From contig NZ_FOBG01000005.1 in NCBI RefSeq assembly GCF_900109645.1, positions 1 through 64,000 on the forward strand: a stretch of DNA of 64,000 nucleotides, in the 5' to 3' direction. Of this stretch, positions 45,789 through 53,560 are shown piece by piece (position 1 is the first letter of the stretch; each line of letters opens with the position of its first letter). The notes under the pieces are model-generated. The model saw nothing but the letters and a program-made list of their open reading frames with translations. It searched no databases and had not been told where the DNA came from. The position numbers were made by a program, and so were the translations under genes. This stretch comes from Duganella sp. CF402 (GTDB taxonomy: Bacteria; Pseudomonadota; Gammaproteobacteria; Burkholderiales; Burkholderiaceae_D).

Positions 45789-46214
45789 TTACTTGGCGTC
45801 GGCGGGCACGGTTTCGATGACGGCGGCTTCGTAGACGAACTTGTTGCCGTCCGCGCGGAACACGCCCATCAGTTCGCCGCCGTCGCCTTTCACATCGGGA
45901 TACTGGGTGCAGGTCTGCGTTTCGACCTGCCACACTTCCTGGCCGGCGCGCAGGGTCCAGACGTTGTCGCCACCGGACAGCAGTTCGATTTCCACATCCT
46001 CGGCCGGCATCTCGGTCAGCTCGATGCGGCGGATGCATTCGGGCAGGCGCTGCATGATCAGCTCGACCCGGCTCTCGCTGCTCCAGAAATGCTTCTGCGC
46101 CCGATGGATGGTGAGCGCGTGATTGCCCACCGGCCCGTCGGCGTAGTACGACGCGGAGTCGTCCACGCAGGCGGTCAGCAGCAAGGGCATGAGGAGTATC
46201 AGGGCGTTGCGCAT
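45789..46214 (-). CDS. Small predicted lipoprotein
   Basis: The 141-residue protein starts with a lipoprotein signal peptide ending in the lipobox LLTAC (Cys16). The mature part has four Cys-rich/acidic segments (LPECIRRIEL, ETQTCTQYPD) and no recognised domain. The frame converges on the chemoreceptor gene with one base between the two stop codons. It is probably anchored to the outer membrane facing the periplasm. Confidence 0.7.
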   Translation of the reverse strand: MRNALILLMPLLLTACVDDSASYYADGPVGNHALTIHRAQKHFWSSESRVELIMQRLPECIRRIELTEMPAEDVEIELLSGGDNVWTLRAGQEVWQVETQTCTQYPDVKGDGGELMGVFRADGNKFVYEAAVIETVPADAK

Positions 46215-46278
46215 GGGGCTTTCCAGAGTGGGCTATCGATTTGGTAACATTATAGCGGCCCACGCGCGTTGCTCGATA

Positions 46279-46875
46279 TTAACCCATGCGCACCAGATTC
46301 AGCACGGGCAGCGGGCCGCCAGGGAATTGCGCCAGGCGTCCACCGCCATCCAGCGTGCCGAGGTCGATGCCGGCAAAGCCCAGTTGCCCGATCAATTCGG
46401 CTACGCGCGCTTTGGCGTCCTGGTCATCACCCGAATAGAACAACACCCGCCGCCCGCCATCTGATTGCGGGTCGCTGCCCAGCAATGCAGCGCCCAGATG
46501 ATTGAACGCCTTGACCACGCTTGCACCGGGCAGCAGGTCGGCCACCACGGAGCTGGAAGCGCGTCCGTCCAGATCCACCGCGCGGAAGCTCGGCACTTCG
46601 ACCGCGTTGTTGGCATCGATCACGATGCGGCCATTCCACGGCCCCAGTCCGCGCACCGCTTCTGGCAGGCGAGCCCAGTTCACTGCGAGGAAAACGATAT
46701 CGGCCTTGGCCGCCTCTGCCACGCTGACCGGGGTCACGCCCAGTTCCTGGCTCAGGGCCGCCAGTGATTCGGGGCCGCGGCTGTTGGCGATCGAGGCGGC
46801 AATGCCGGCTTTGCTCAGCAAGCGTGCAATGGCAGTGCCGATGGCGCCCGCGCCGATGATAGCGATCTTGTTCAT
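46279..46875 (-). CDS. NAD(P)-binding protein, F420-dependent NADP oxidoreductase family
   Basis: The 198-residue Rossmann protein opens with IAIIGAGAIGTAIARLLSKAG, a dinucleotide-binding motif, followed by IANSRGPESL, FLAVNWARLPEAV and VVKAFNHLGAALL, resembling the 'NADP oxidoreductase, coenzyme F420-dependent' family. The cofactor in non-F420 bacteria is usually NADP and the substrate is not known. It is transcribed divergently from a LysR-type regulator across a 107-bp gap, the common arrangement for a regulator and its target. Confidence 0.82.
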   Translation of the reverse strand: MNKIAIIGAGAIGTAIARLLSKAGIAASIANSRGPESLAALSQELGVTPVSVAEAAKADIVFLAVNWARLPEAVRGLGPWNGRIVIDANNAVEVPSFRAVDLDGRASSSVVADLLPGASVVKAFNHLGAALLGSDPQSDGGRRVLFYSGDDQDAKARVAELIGQLGFAGIDLGTLDGGGRLAQFPGGPLPVLNLVRMG

Positions 46876-46982
46876 GCTGCGTTCCTTTCAAATGGGTTTG
46901 CGATGAGGCTAGTATGGCGATCTCAAGTTGATACAGGTAGTGGTAGACTGCTGGTAGCAGTTTCAAGCAAACGTTGAGAGTC

Positions 46983-47906
46983 ATGGAAACCCTGTCCAAC
47001 CTCGAATCCTTCGTGCGCAGCGCGGAATCGGCCAGTTTCTCGGCGGCGGCGCGGCGCCTGGCGTTGACGCCGGCTGCGGTCAGCCGCAACGTCGCGCAAC
47101 TTGAGCGCAATCTGGGCGTGCGTCTGTTTCAGCGCAGCACGCGCGGATTAAAGTTGACCGAGGCTGGCGAACGTTTCCTGCAAGCGGTGGGAACGGGACT
47201 GGACAGCATTCAGGAAGCCATCGCGCAGGCCAGCACCACAGCCGGCGAACCAGCCGGTGTGTTGAAGATCAGCGTGGCGCCGCGCTTCGGCCGTAAGTAC
47301 GTGCTGCCGCTAATGCCGGCGTTTCTGGCGCGCTATCCTGCATTGACGCTGGACCTGCATGTGGAGAATCGCCGTGTCGACCTGATTGCTGGCGGTTACG
47401 ATGCGGCGATCGGCGGCGGCTTTGAGCTGTCGCCCGGCGTGGTGGCCAGGGAGCTGATCCCTGCGCATGGCGTGGTGGTGGCGTCGCCGGCATACCTGAA
47501 GGGGCGCAAGCTGCCGACAGAGCCGGCTGCGCTGGCCGCGTTCGATGCGATTGCCATGCGCTCGCCGCAGAGTGGCCGTGTTAAACCTTGGGAGCTGCGT
47601 AACCGGCAAGGAGACGAGGTGGCAGCTGAGTTACGACCGCGTGTCTTGCTCAATGATCCGGATGCCATATGCAGCGCCGCCTTGCTGGGGATGGGCGTGG
47701 CCCTGCTGGTGCTTCCCGATGTGGCGCACCATTTGCAAAGCGGTGCGCTCGTACGCGTGCTGCCTGATTGGCATGTGAACGTGGGCGCGGTGTCGTTGTA
47801 CTACACCAGTCAGAAACTGATGCCAGCCAAGACCCGCGCCTTTGTCGATTATGTGACGTCGGCGTTCCGCGAGCAGCAACTGGCGAAACGCCTTTCTGCA
47901 GTGTGA
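46983..47906 (+). CDS. LysR-family transcriptional regulator
   Basis: The 307-residue protein has a winged helix-turn-helix (SFSAAARRLALTPAAVSRNVAQLE, about residues 20-44, and VRLFQRSTRGLKLTEAG) and a LysR effector-binding domain with the periplasmic-binding fold from about 90. The ATG at 46983 is used; a TTG three codons upstream gives the longer open frame. It faces the divergent NAD(P)-binding gene, which it likely controls, and ends flush against the convergent OmpW gene. The effector is unknown. Confidence 0.93.
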   Translation: METLSNLESFVRSAESASFSAAARRLALTPAAVSRNVAQLERNLGVRLFQRSTRGLKLTEAGERFLQAVGTGLDSIQEAIAQASTTAGEPAGVLKISVAPRFGRKYVLPLMPAFLARYPALTLDLHVENRRVDLIAGGYDAAIGGGFELSPGVVARELIPAHGVVVASPAYLKGRKLPTEPAALAAFDAIAMRSPQSGRVKPWELRNRQGDEVAAELRPRVLLNDPDAICSAALLGMGVALLVLPDVAHHLQSGALVRVLPDWHVNVGAVSLYYTSQKLMPAKTRAFVDYVTSAFREQQLAKRLSAV

Positions 47907-48515
47907 TCAGAAGCGGTAGCCGACGCCCACGCCCAGCAGCACCGGATCGATCTTCACGCGGCTGACCTTGGCGCCGCCGATCAGCACATCGCTGCGGATC
48001 TGCACTTTCTTCACATCGATGTTGAACGACCAGTGCTTGTCGATCGCCACATCGGCGCCGGCTTGCAGTGCGAGGCCGACGCTGTCGTGCTCCAGGCTGG
48101 CCGCGCCGTTCAGCAGCTTGTTGCCTGAGAAGGTGGTGTAGTTCACACCCGCGCCCACGTACGGACGGAAGCTCGCATCAGGCAGGAAGTGGTACTGCGC
48201 CAGCAGCGTCGGCGGCAGGTGCTTGACGGTGCCGATGTTCGCGCCATCCAATGCCACGTCGTGCTTTTGCGGATAGGTCAGCACCAGTTCCGCCGCGATG
48301 TTCTTGGTGAAGAAATAGGACACGTCCAGTTCCGGGATGGTCTTGCTGCTGACGCTAATACGGTCGCTGGCGCCGATGCCGCCCACCGGGTCGGATTTGT
48401 CGGCGGGATCCAGATGCACGGCGCGTGCGCGCACCAGCCACGGACTTTCTTGCGCCGCAGCGGCGCCGCTCACCAGAACCAGTGCTGCCAATACTGCTGC
48501 TACATGCTTGCTCAT
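47907..48515 (-). CDS. ompW: OmpW-family outer membrane protein
   Basis: The 202-residue eight-stranded beta-barrel has a signal peptide (MSKHVAAVLAALVLVSGAAAAQ), the SPWLVRARAVHLDP opening typical of OmpW, amphipathic strands and a C-terminal GVGVGYRF ending in Phe, the outer membrane insertion signal. The start at 48515 is set by a good site (AGAGGAAG) and the signal peptide; the longer open frame upstream is not coding. OmpW forms a narrow channel for small hydrophobic molecules and is often controlled by anaerobic regulators; an Anr/FNR-like box lies 67-80 bases upstream. Confidence 0.92.
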   Translation of the reverse strand: MSKHVAAVLAALVLVSGAAAAQESPWLVRARAVHLDPADKSDPVGGIGASDRISVSSKTIPELDVSYFFTKNIAAELVLTYPQKHDVALDGANIGTVKHLPPTLLAQYHFLPDASFRPYVGAGVNYTTFSGNKLLNGAASLEHDSVGLALQAGADVAIDKHWSFNIDVKKVQIRSDVLIGGAKVSRVKIDPVLLGVGVGYRF

Positions 48516-48581
48516 TTCACTTCCTCTTTTGTCGTCGTTAAATAACGTGAACAAGTCTATTGATGCGGCGCAGTAAAAACT

Positions 48582-48595
48582 TTGATCCAGGTCAA
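48582..48595 (-). promoter_or_regulatory. Anr/FNR-like binding site
   Basis: TTGATCCAGGTCAA matches the FNR/Anr palindrome TTGAT-N4-ATCAA with one mismatch. It is 67 bases upstream of the ompW start codon and 74 bases upstream of the iorA-like start, so it could control either divergent unit. OmpW genes are frequently FNR/Anr targets, which favours that side. Confidence 0.6.
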
Positions 48596-48668
48596 AAATT
48601 TCCAAAAGCAAAATAGTGGTAGCATGACCAGCTGTCGTTTTGGGCAACCTACAAACAGGAGATCAGGC

Positions 48669-49172
48669 ATGGGCAAGCTGAACGTCAACGGCGTGGTGAG
48701 GGAGTATGAGGCGGAGGACGATACGCCGCTGTTGTGGGTGATCCGCGAGCAGCTCGGGATGACCGGCACCAAGTACGGCTGCGGCATGGCCCAATGCGGC
48801 GCCTGCACCGTGCACATCGACGGCCAGGCCGTGCGCAGCTGCGTGTATCCTGCCGCCGCCGTCACCGCCACCCAGAAGATCACCACCATCGAGGGCTTGT
48901 CGAAAGACGGCTCGCATCCCATCCAGAAAGCCTGGGCCGCGCTGGACGTGCCGCAGTGCGGCTTCTGCCAGTCCGGCATGATCATGGCCGCCGCTGCGCT
49001 GATCCGCGAGAAACCTAAGTGTACCGATGCCGACATCGACGCGGCCATGACCAATATCTGCCGATGCGGCACCTACAACCGCGTGCGCAAGGCCATCCAC
49101 GTGGCGGTGCGCGGCGGCGATCCCGCCACGGCGGGCCTGGCGATTGAACGCATCGAAGGGAGCAAAGCATGA
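48669..49172 (+). CDS. iorA: (2Fe-2S) small subunit of IorAB-type molybdenum hydroxylase
   Basis: The 167-residue protein has two [2Fe-2S] sites: a plant-type cluster in GTKYGCGMAQCGACTVHIDG with a later Cys (VRSCVYP), and a second in CGFCQSGMIM with CRCGTYN. This is the arrangement of isoquinoline 1-oxidoreductase and other xanthine-oxidase-family small subunits. It has no signal peptide; the partner large subunit carries a Tat signal, so they are probably exported together. A strong AGGAG site sits 8 bases before the ATG at 48669. The real substrate need not be isoquinoline; aldehydes and N-heterocycles are common for this family. Confidence 0.9.
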   Translation: MGKLNVNGVVREYEAEDDTPLLWVIREQLGMTGTKYGCGMAQCGACTVHIDGQAVRSCVYPAAAVTATQKITTIEGLSKDGSHPIQKAWAALDVPQCGFCQSGMIMAAAALIREKPKCTDADIDAAMTNICRCGTYNRVRKAIHVAVRGGDPATAGLAIERIEGSKA

Positions 49173-51325
49173 ACGCACCTGTATCGCGCCGCAGCTTCCT
49201 CAAGATGGCCGGCGGCCTGATGGTCGCCTTCCACATTCCGTTCGATGCCGCCGCCGCCGAGGCCGCGCCTGAAGTCAACGCGTGGGTGGTGGTCAAGCCC
49301 GACGACACCATAGTGATCCGCATCGCCCGTTCCGAGATGGGGCAGGGCACGCTGACCGGTCTCGCGCAGTTGGTGGCGGAAGAACTGGATGCCGATTGGA
49401 GCAAGGTCACCACCGAATATCCAACGCCGGGCCAGAACCTGGCGCGCAAGCGCGTGTGGGGCTCGTTCTCCACCGGCGGCAGCCGTGGTGTGCGCGAGTC
49501 GCACGACTACGTGCGCAAGGGTGGCGCAATCGCACGCACTATGCTGGTACAAGCCGCAGCCGATGCATGGAAGGTGCCCGCGTCCGAATGCGTCGCCTCG
49601 GCCAGCATCATCACGCACAAGCCGACCGGCCGCACCATCAGCTACGGCAAGGTGGCCGATGCCGCCGCCAAACTCACACCGCCGACCGAGGTGGCGCTGA
49701 AAGATCCCAAGGACTGGAAGCTGGCCGGCAAGCGCCTCGCGCGTCTGGACACGGTGGACAAAACCACCGGCGCGCAAATCTACGGCATGGATATCAAGAT
49801 GCCCGGTTTGCTCAACGCGGCCATCAAGGATTGCCCGGTGTTTGGCGGCACGGTGAAGAGCTTCGACGCTGCGGCCATCGAGAAGCGGCCCGGCATCAAG
49901 AAAGTCTTCAAGCTGGGTGACAGCGCCGTGGTGGTGGTGGCCGACACGTGGTGGCGCGCCAAGTCCGCGCTGGATGCCTTGCCGATTGAATGGGACAAGG
50001 GACCGAACGCCAAGCTGTCGCAGAAGGACATCAACGCCACGCTGAAGGCCGCGCTGGACGCGCCGGAAGCGGTGGTGGGCAATGCGAACGGCGACGCCAA
50101 GGCGGCCATCAACGCCGCCGCGCGCAAGATCGAGGCGGTGTATTCCTTCCCGTGGCAAAACCACGCCACGATGGAAACCATGAACGCCACCGCGATCTGG
50201 ACGCCGGAGCGCTGCGAAGTCTGGACGCCGACCCAGAACGGCGAGGCCGCGCTGGCCGCCACCGCCGAAGCAGCAGGCCTGCCTGCGGCCAAGTGCGATG
50301 TCTACAAGGTGCATCTGGGCGGCGGCTTTGGCCGTCGCGGCGCCACGCATGACTGGGTGACGCAGGTGGTGAAGATCGCCAAGGAGATGCCCGGCACGCC
50401 CATCAAGTTGATCTGGTCGCGCGAGGAAGACATGCTGCATGGCCGCTACCACCCGATCACGCAGTGCAAGCTGACGGCGGGGCTGGATGCGAAGGGTAAC
50501 GTCACCGGCCTGCACATGCGTATCGCAGGGCAGTCGATTCTTGCATCGCTGGGCTCCACGCTGAAGGATGGCAAGGACCCGGTGGTGTTCCAGGGCTTGA
50601 ACGCGCCGGGTGGCGAAGCCTCCATCGGCTACAGCATCCCGAACCTGCTGGTCGATCACGCGATGCGCAATCCGTCCGTGCCTGCGGGCTTCTGGCGCGG
50701 CGTGAACCTGAACCAGAATGCGATCTACCTCGAATGCTTCATGGACGAACTGGCGCATGCGACCAAGCAGGATCCGTTGGCCTTCCGCCGCAAGCTGATG
50801 GCCGATTCGCCCAAGCACCTGGCGGTGCTGAACGCGGTGGCGGAGAAGGCCGGCTGGGGCAAGCCGGCGCCGAAGGGCGTGTATCGCGGCCTGGCGCAGA
50901 CGATGGGCTTCGGCAGCTACGTGGCCGCGTGCGCCGAAGTGTCGGTGGACCGCAAGACCGGCAAGGTGAAGATCCTTCGCATCGTCGCAGCGACCGATCC
51001 GGGCTACGCGGTGAACCCGCAGCAGATCGAGGCACAGGTGGAGGGCTCGTTTGTGTACGGCCTGTCCGCAGCGCTGTACGGCGAGTGCACGCTGAAAGAT
51101 GGCCAGATGGAGCAGCAGAACTTCGACACCTACCGCGTGCTGAAGATGGACGAGATGCCGAAAGTGGAATCCATCATCATGCCATCGGGCGGCTTCTGGG
51201 GCGGCGTGGGCGAGCCGACGATTGCGGTGGCCGCGCCGGCGGTGCTGAACGCCATCTTCGCCGCCACCGGCAAGCGTGTACGCGACCTGCCGCTCAAAAA
51301 CACCAGTCTGGTGAAGAAGGCCTAG
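49169..51325 (+). CDS. iorB: Molybdopterin large subunit of IorAB-type hydroxylase
   Basis: The 718-residue protein starts with a twin-arginine signal (SRRSFLKMAGG), so the complex is periplasmic or membrane-bound. Following the family plan, it has two molybdopterin-binding halves with segments such as IARSEMGQGTLTGLAQLVAEE, HLGGGFGRRGATHDW and PVPAGFWRG-like PSVPAGFWRGVNLNQN, and an ending PSGGFWGGVGEPTIAVAAPAV with the catalytic Glu region. It starts inside the stop codon of the small subunit (ATGA overlap) and is followed two bases later by soxX. Electron flow likely goes to a cytochrome c; the downstream cytochromes are candidates. Confidence 0.9.
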   Translation: MNAPVSRRSFLKMAGGLMVAFHIPFDAAAAEAAPEVNAWVVVKPDDTIVIRIARSEMGQGTLTGLAQLVAEELDADWSKVTTEYPTPGQNLARKRVWGSFSTGGSRGVRESHDYVRKGGAIARTMLVQAAADAWKVPASECVASASIITHKPTGRTISYGKVADAAAKLTPPTEVALKDPKDWKLAGKRLARLDTVDKTTGAQIYGMDIKMPGLLNAAIKDCPVFGGTVKSFDAAAIEKRPGIKKVFKLGDSAVVVVADTWWRAKSALDALPIEWDKGPNAKLSQKDINATLKAALDAPEAVVGNANGDAKAAINAAARKIEAVYSFPWQNHATMETMNATAIWTPERCEVWTPTQNGEAALAATAEAAGLPAAKCDVYKVHLGGGFGRRGATHDWVTQVVKIAKEMPGTPIKLIWSREEDMLHGRYHPITQCKLTAGLDAKGNVTGLHMRIAGQSILASLGSTLKDGKDPVVFQGLNAPGGEASIGYSIPNLLVDHAMRNPSVPAGFWRGVNLNQNAIYLECFMDELAHATKQDPLAFRRKLMADSPKHLAVLNAVAEKAGWGKPAPKGVYRGLAQTMGFGSYVAACAEVSVDRKTGKVKILRIVAATDPGYAVNPQQIEAQVEGSFVYGLSAALYGECTLKDGQMEQQNFDTYRVLKMDEMPKVESIIMPSGGFWGGVGEPTIAVAAPAVLNAIFAATGKRVRDLPLKNTSLVKKA

Positions 51326-51327
51326 CA

Positions 51328-51720
51328 ATGAAAGCGCTGGCGTTGGCCGCGCTGCTGTCCGCCGTCGCAAGTGTAGCGCTTGCGATGGACGGCGACGCAG
51401 CGCGCGGCCGCGCCATCGTCGCCAACCGCCAGCTCAGCCTCTGCCTGCTGTGCCACACCGCACCGATTCCTGAAGACCGCTTTCAAGGCAACCTCGCGCC
51501 GGACCTGCAAGGCGCAGGCTCGCGCTGGACCGGCGACCAACTGCGCGAACGCATCATGGACGCCAGCCGCTTCAATCCAGACACCATCATGCCCGCCTAC
51601 TACAAGATCGACGGACTGCATCGCGTGGCCGCCGCCTACAAGGACAAAACCATCCTCACCGGGCAGCAGATCGAAGACGTGGTGGCATGGCTGCAAACCC
51701 TGAAGGAGCCCGCGCCATGA
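51328..51720 (+). CDS. soxX: Sulfur-oxidation cytochrome c, SoxX
   Basis: The 130-residue monohaem periplasmic cytochrome has a signal peptide (MKALALAALLSAVASVALA) and one haem motif CLLCH (about residue 37). The NLAPDLQGAGSRW and MPAYYKIDGLHRVA segments are typical of SoxX; the Met of MPAY is the likely axial ligand. With SoxA it forms the SoxXA enzyme that links thiosulfate to the SoxY carrier. The start codon is two bases after iorB, and soxY overlaps its stop codon. Confidence 0.9.
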   Translation: MKALALAALLSAVASVALAMDGDAARGRAIVANRQLSLCLLCHTAPIPEDRFQGNLAPDLQGAGSRWTGDQLRERIMDASRFNPDTIMPAYYKIDGLHRVAAAYKDKTILTGQQIEDVVAWLQTLKEPAP

Positions 51721-52157
51721 AGCGCCGCGAGCTGCTCGCCGCCGGTGCAGGCATGGCGCTGCTGGCGCTGGTCCGCCCGGCTTCCGCAACACCGGCGGAC
51801 ATGGCCGCCGCCATCAACACCTTCACCGGCGGCGCCAAACCGCAAACCGGCAAAGTCAAATTCGACATCGCCCAACTGATCGACAACGGCAACGCCGTCC
51901 CCGTCACCGTCTCGGTGGACAGCGCAGCGGCGCAGGTGCGCGCCATCGCCATCTTCACGGAGCGTAACCCGCAAACCGAAGTGGCCGTATTCACGCTCGG
52001 CCCACGCGCAGGCAAAGCCGAAGTCTCCACCCGCATCCGCCTCGCCACCTCGCAACGCCTGATGGCCGTGGCGCGCATGAGCGACGGCAGCTACTGGTCG
52101 CACGGCGTGGACGTCATCGTTGCACTGGCCGCGTGTATCGAAGGCGAGGCCCCCTGA
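51717..52157 (+). CDS. soxY: Sulfur carrier protein SoxY, atypical C terminus
   Basis: The 146-residue protein has an N-terminal Tat-like leader (MKRRELLAAGAGMALLALV) and a SoxY-type beta sandwich (GKVKFDIAQLIDNGNAVPVTV, QVRAIAIFTERNPQTEVAVF, SQRLMAVARMSDGSYW). SoxY normally ends in GGCGG, the swinging arm whose Cys carries the sulfur substrate. Here the end reads ALAACIEGEAP: the Cys is present six residues from the end, but the flanking glycines are not. It is coupled to soxX (ATGA) and soxZ (TGATG). Identity is secure from context; carrier function needs a Cys, which is there. Confidence 0.88.
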   Translation: MKRRELLAAGAGMALLALVRPASATPADMAAAINTFTGGAKPQTGKVKFDIAQLIDNGNAVPVTVSVDSAAAQVRAIAIFTERNPQTEVAVFTLGPRAGKAEVSTRIRLATSQRLMAVARMSDGSYWSHGVDVIVALAACIEGEAP

Positions 52158-52483
52158 TGGCCCGCGCCCTGATCCACATGCCTGCCACCGCGCGCCAGGG
52201 TGAGGTGATCGAAATCCGCGCCCTGATCGGGCACCCGATGGAAACCGGCTACCGCGTCGGCGCCGACGGCAAGCTGCTGGCGCGCGACATCATCCGCAAG
52301 TTTGAATGTCGCTACAACGGCGAAGCGGTCTTCGGCGCGGAATTGCATCAGGCCATCTCCGCCAATCCCTACATCGCCTTCTTCGCACTGGCGACGGAAA
52401 GCGGCACGTTGGAATTCAAGTGGGAGGGCGACAACGGCTTCGCCCACTCCGAAAAAATGCAGCTCACGGTGAGCGCATCATGA
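52157..52483 (+). CDS. soxZ: Sulfur carrier partner SoxZ
   Basis: The 108-residue protein has no signal peptide and is expected to leave the cell bound to Tat-exported SoxY. The SoxZ pattern is clear: ARQGEVIEIRALIGHPMETGYR, DIIRKFECRYNGEAVFGAELH, NPYIAFFALATESGTLEFKW and the ending GFAHSEKMQLTVSAS. The start codon shares one base with the soxY stop (TGATG), which enforces equal expression. Confidence 0.92.
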   Translation: MARALIHMPATARQGEVIEIRALIGHPMETGYRVGADGKLLARDIIRKFECRYNGEAVFGAELHQAISANPYIAFFALATESGTLEFKWEGDNGFAHSEKMQLTVSAS

Positions 52484-53232
52484 AGCTGGCGCTGGCCTTC
52501 GCCCTGATCGCCGCATCGGCGCTGGCCGCCGACGAGCGCCGCTCCGGCGCAGATTTCATGAGCCCCGCCACACAAGCCATGCAGCGCGACGACGCACAAA
52601 ACCCCGCCATGCTGTGGATCGGCAGCGGCGAAGCGCAATGGAACGCCGCCGCCGGCAGCAGCACCAAATCCTGCGCCAGCTGCCACGGCGACGCCCGTAC
52701 CAGCATGCGCGGCGTGGCAGCCCGCTTCCCGGCCTTCCATGCCGACAGCGGCAAGTCCGTGAACCTCAGCCAGCGCATCAACATCTGCCGCGAGCGCAAG
52801 CAGCAAGCCATGCCGTGGCGCGCCGAGAGCGAAGAACTGCTCGGCATGGAAGCCTACATCGCCATGCAATCACGCGGCATGCCAGTCGCACCGCCACAGA
52901 ACGAGGGAACGCGCGCCACCGCAGCACGCGGAAAGCAGCTGTACTTTCAACGCATCGGTCAACTGAACCTCTCATGCGCACAGTGCCATGACCAGCAGTG
53001 GGGCAAGCGCCTCGGTGGCAGCACCATCCCGCAAGCACACGCGAACGCGTATCCGATCTACCGCCTTGAATGGCAAGCGATGGGATCACTACAACGCCGC
53101 CTGCGCAACTGCATGAGCGGCGTGCGCGCAGAAGTGCCGCAGTACGGCGCACAAGAACTGATCGAACTGGAAGCCTGGCTCGCCGTGCGCGACCAAGGCA
53201 TGAAAATCGAAACGCCGGGCGTAAGGCCCTGA
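52480..53232 (+). CDS. soxA: Dihaem SoxA subunit
   Basis: The 250-residue periplasmic cytochrome has a signal peptide (MKLALAFALIAASALA) and two haem motifs, CASCH (about residue 65) and CAQCH (about 170). It has the SoxA catalytic region RRLRNCMSGVRAE with the cysteine that holds the persulfide haem ligand. It overlaps soxZ by ATGA. SoxXA attaches thiosulfate to SoxY oxidatively. The spacing to the next cytochrome gene is 10 bp. Confidence 0.92.
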   Translation: MKLALAFALIAASALAADERRSGADFMSPATQAMQRDDAQNPAMLWIGSGEAQWNAAAGSSTKSCASCHGDARTSMRGVAARFPAFHADSGKSVNLSQRINICRERKQQAMPWRAESEELLGMEAYIAMQSRGMPVAPPQNEGTRATAARGKQLYFQRIGQLNLSCAQCHDQQWGKRLGGSTIPQAHANAYPIYRLEWQAMGSLQRRLRNCMSGVRAEVPQYGAQELIELEAWLAVRDQGMKIETPGVRP

Positions 53233-53242
53233 GGAGACAACG

Positions 53243-53560
53243 ATGAAACACCTGCTGTTTTCCATCCTGCTGACAGCTGCGGGCGCGGCGAGCGCCGAGC
53301 CGTCCGCTATTCCAGCAGGTGCGCGCCTTGCCGCCACCTGCGCCGCCTGCCACGGCACCGGCGGCGACACCAAGGGCAGCACGCTTCCACCCCTCGCCGG
53401 CCAACCGCAACAAGCCTTGTCCGCCAGCCTGCACGCCTTCAAAACCGGCAAGCGCGAATCGACCATCATGACGCAAATCGCCAAAGGCTACACCGACGAA
53501 CAGATCGAACAACTGGCCGCATGGTTCGCCGCGCAAAAGAAACCGGAGGCCGCAAAATGA
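53243..53560 (+). CDS. Monohaem cytochrome c, likely subunit of flavocytochrome c sulfide dehydrogenase
   Basis: The 105-residue class I cytochrome has a signal peptide (to ASAE) and one haem motif CAACH with a GTGGDTKGSTLPPLAGQ segment and a C-terminal Met-containing helix (RESTIMTQIAKGYTDEQIEQLAAWFA). It is directly upstream of, and overlaps by ATGA, the FccB-like flavoprotein, the usual pairing in flavocytochrome c. It has one haem, not the two of many FccA proteins. It passes electrons from sulfide oxidation to the respiratory chain. Confidence 0.82.
   Translation: MKHLLFSILLTAAGAASAEPSAIPAGARLAATCAACHGTGGDTKGSTLPPLAGQPQQALSASLHAFKTGKRESTIMTQIAKGYTDEQIEQLAAWFAAQKKPEAAK

Noticed and set aside
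49073..51370. 765-residue minus-strand frame over iorB
   Set aside because: It is a shadow of a strongly supported molybdopterin subunit.
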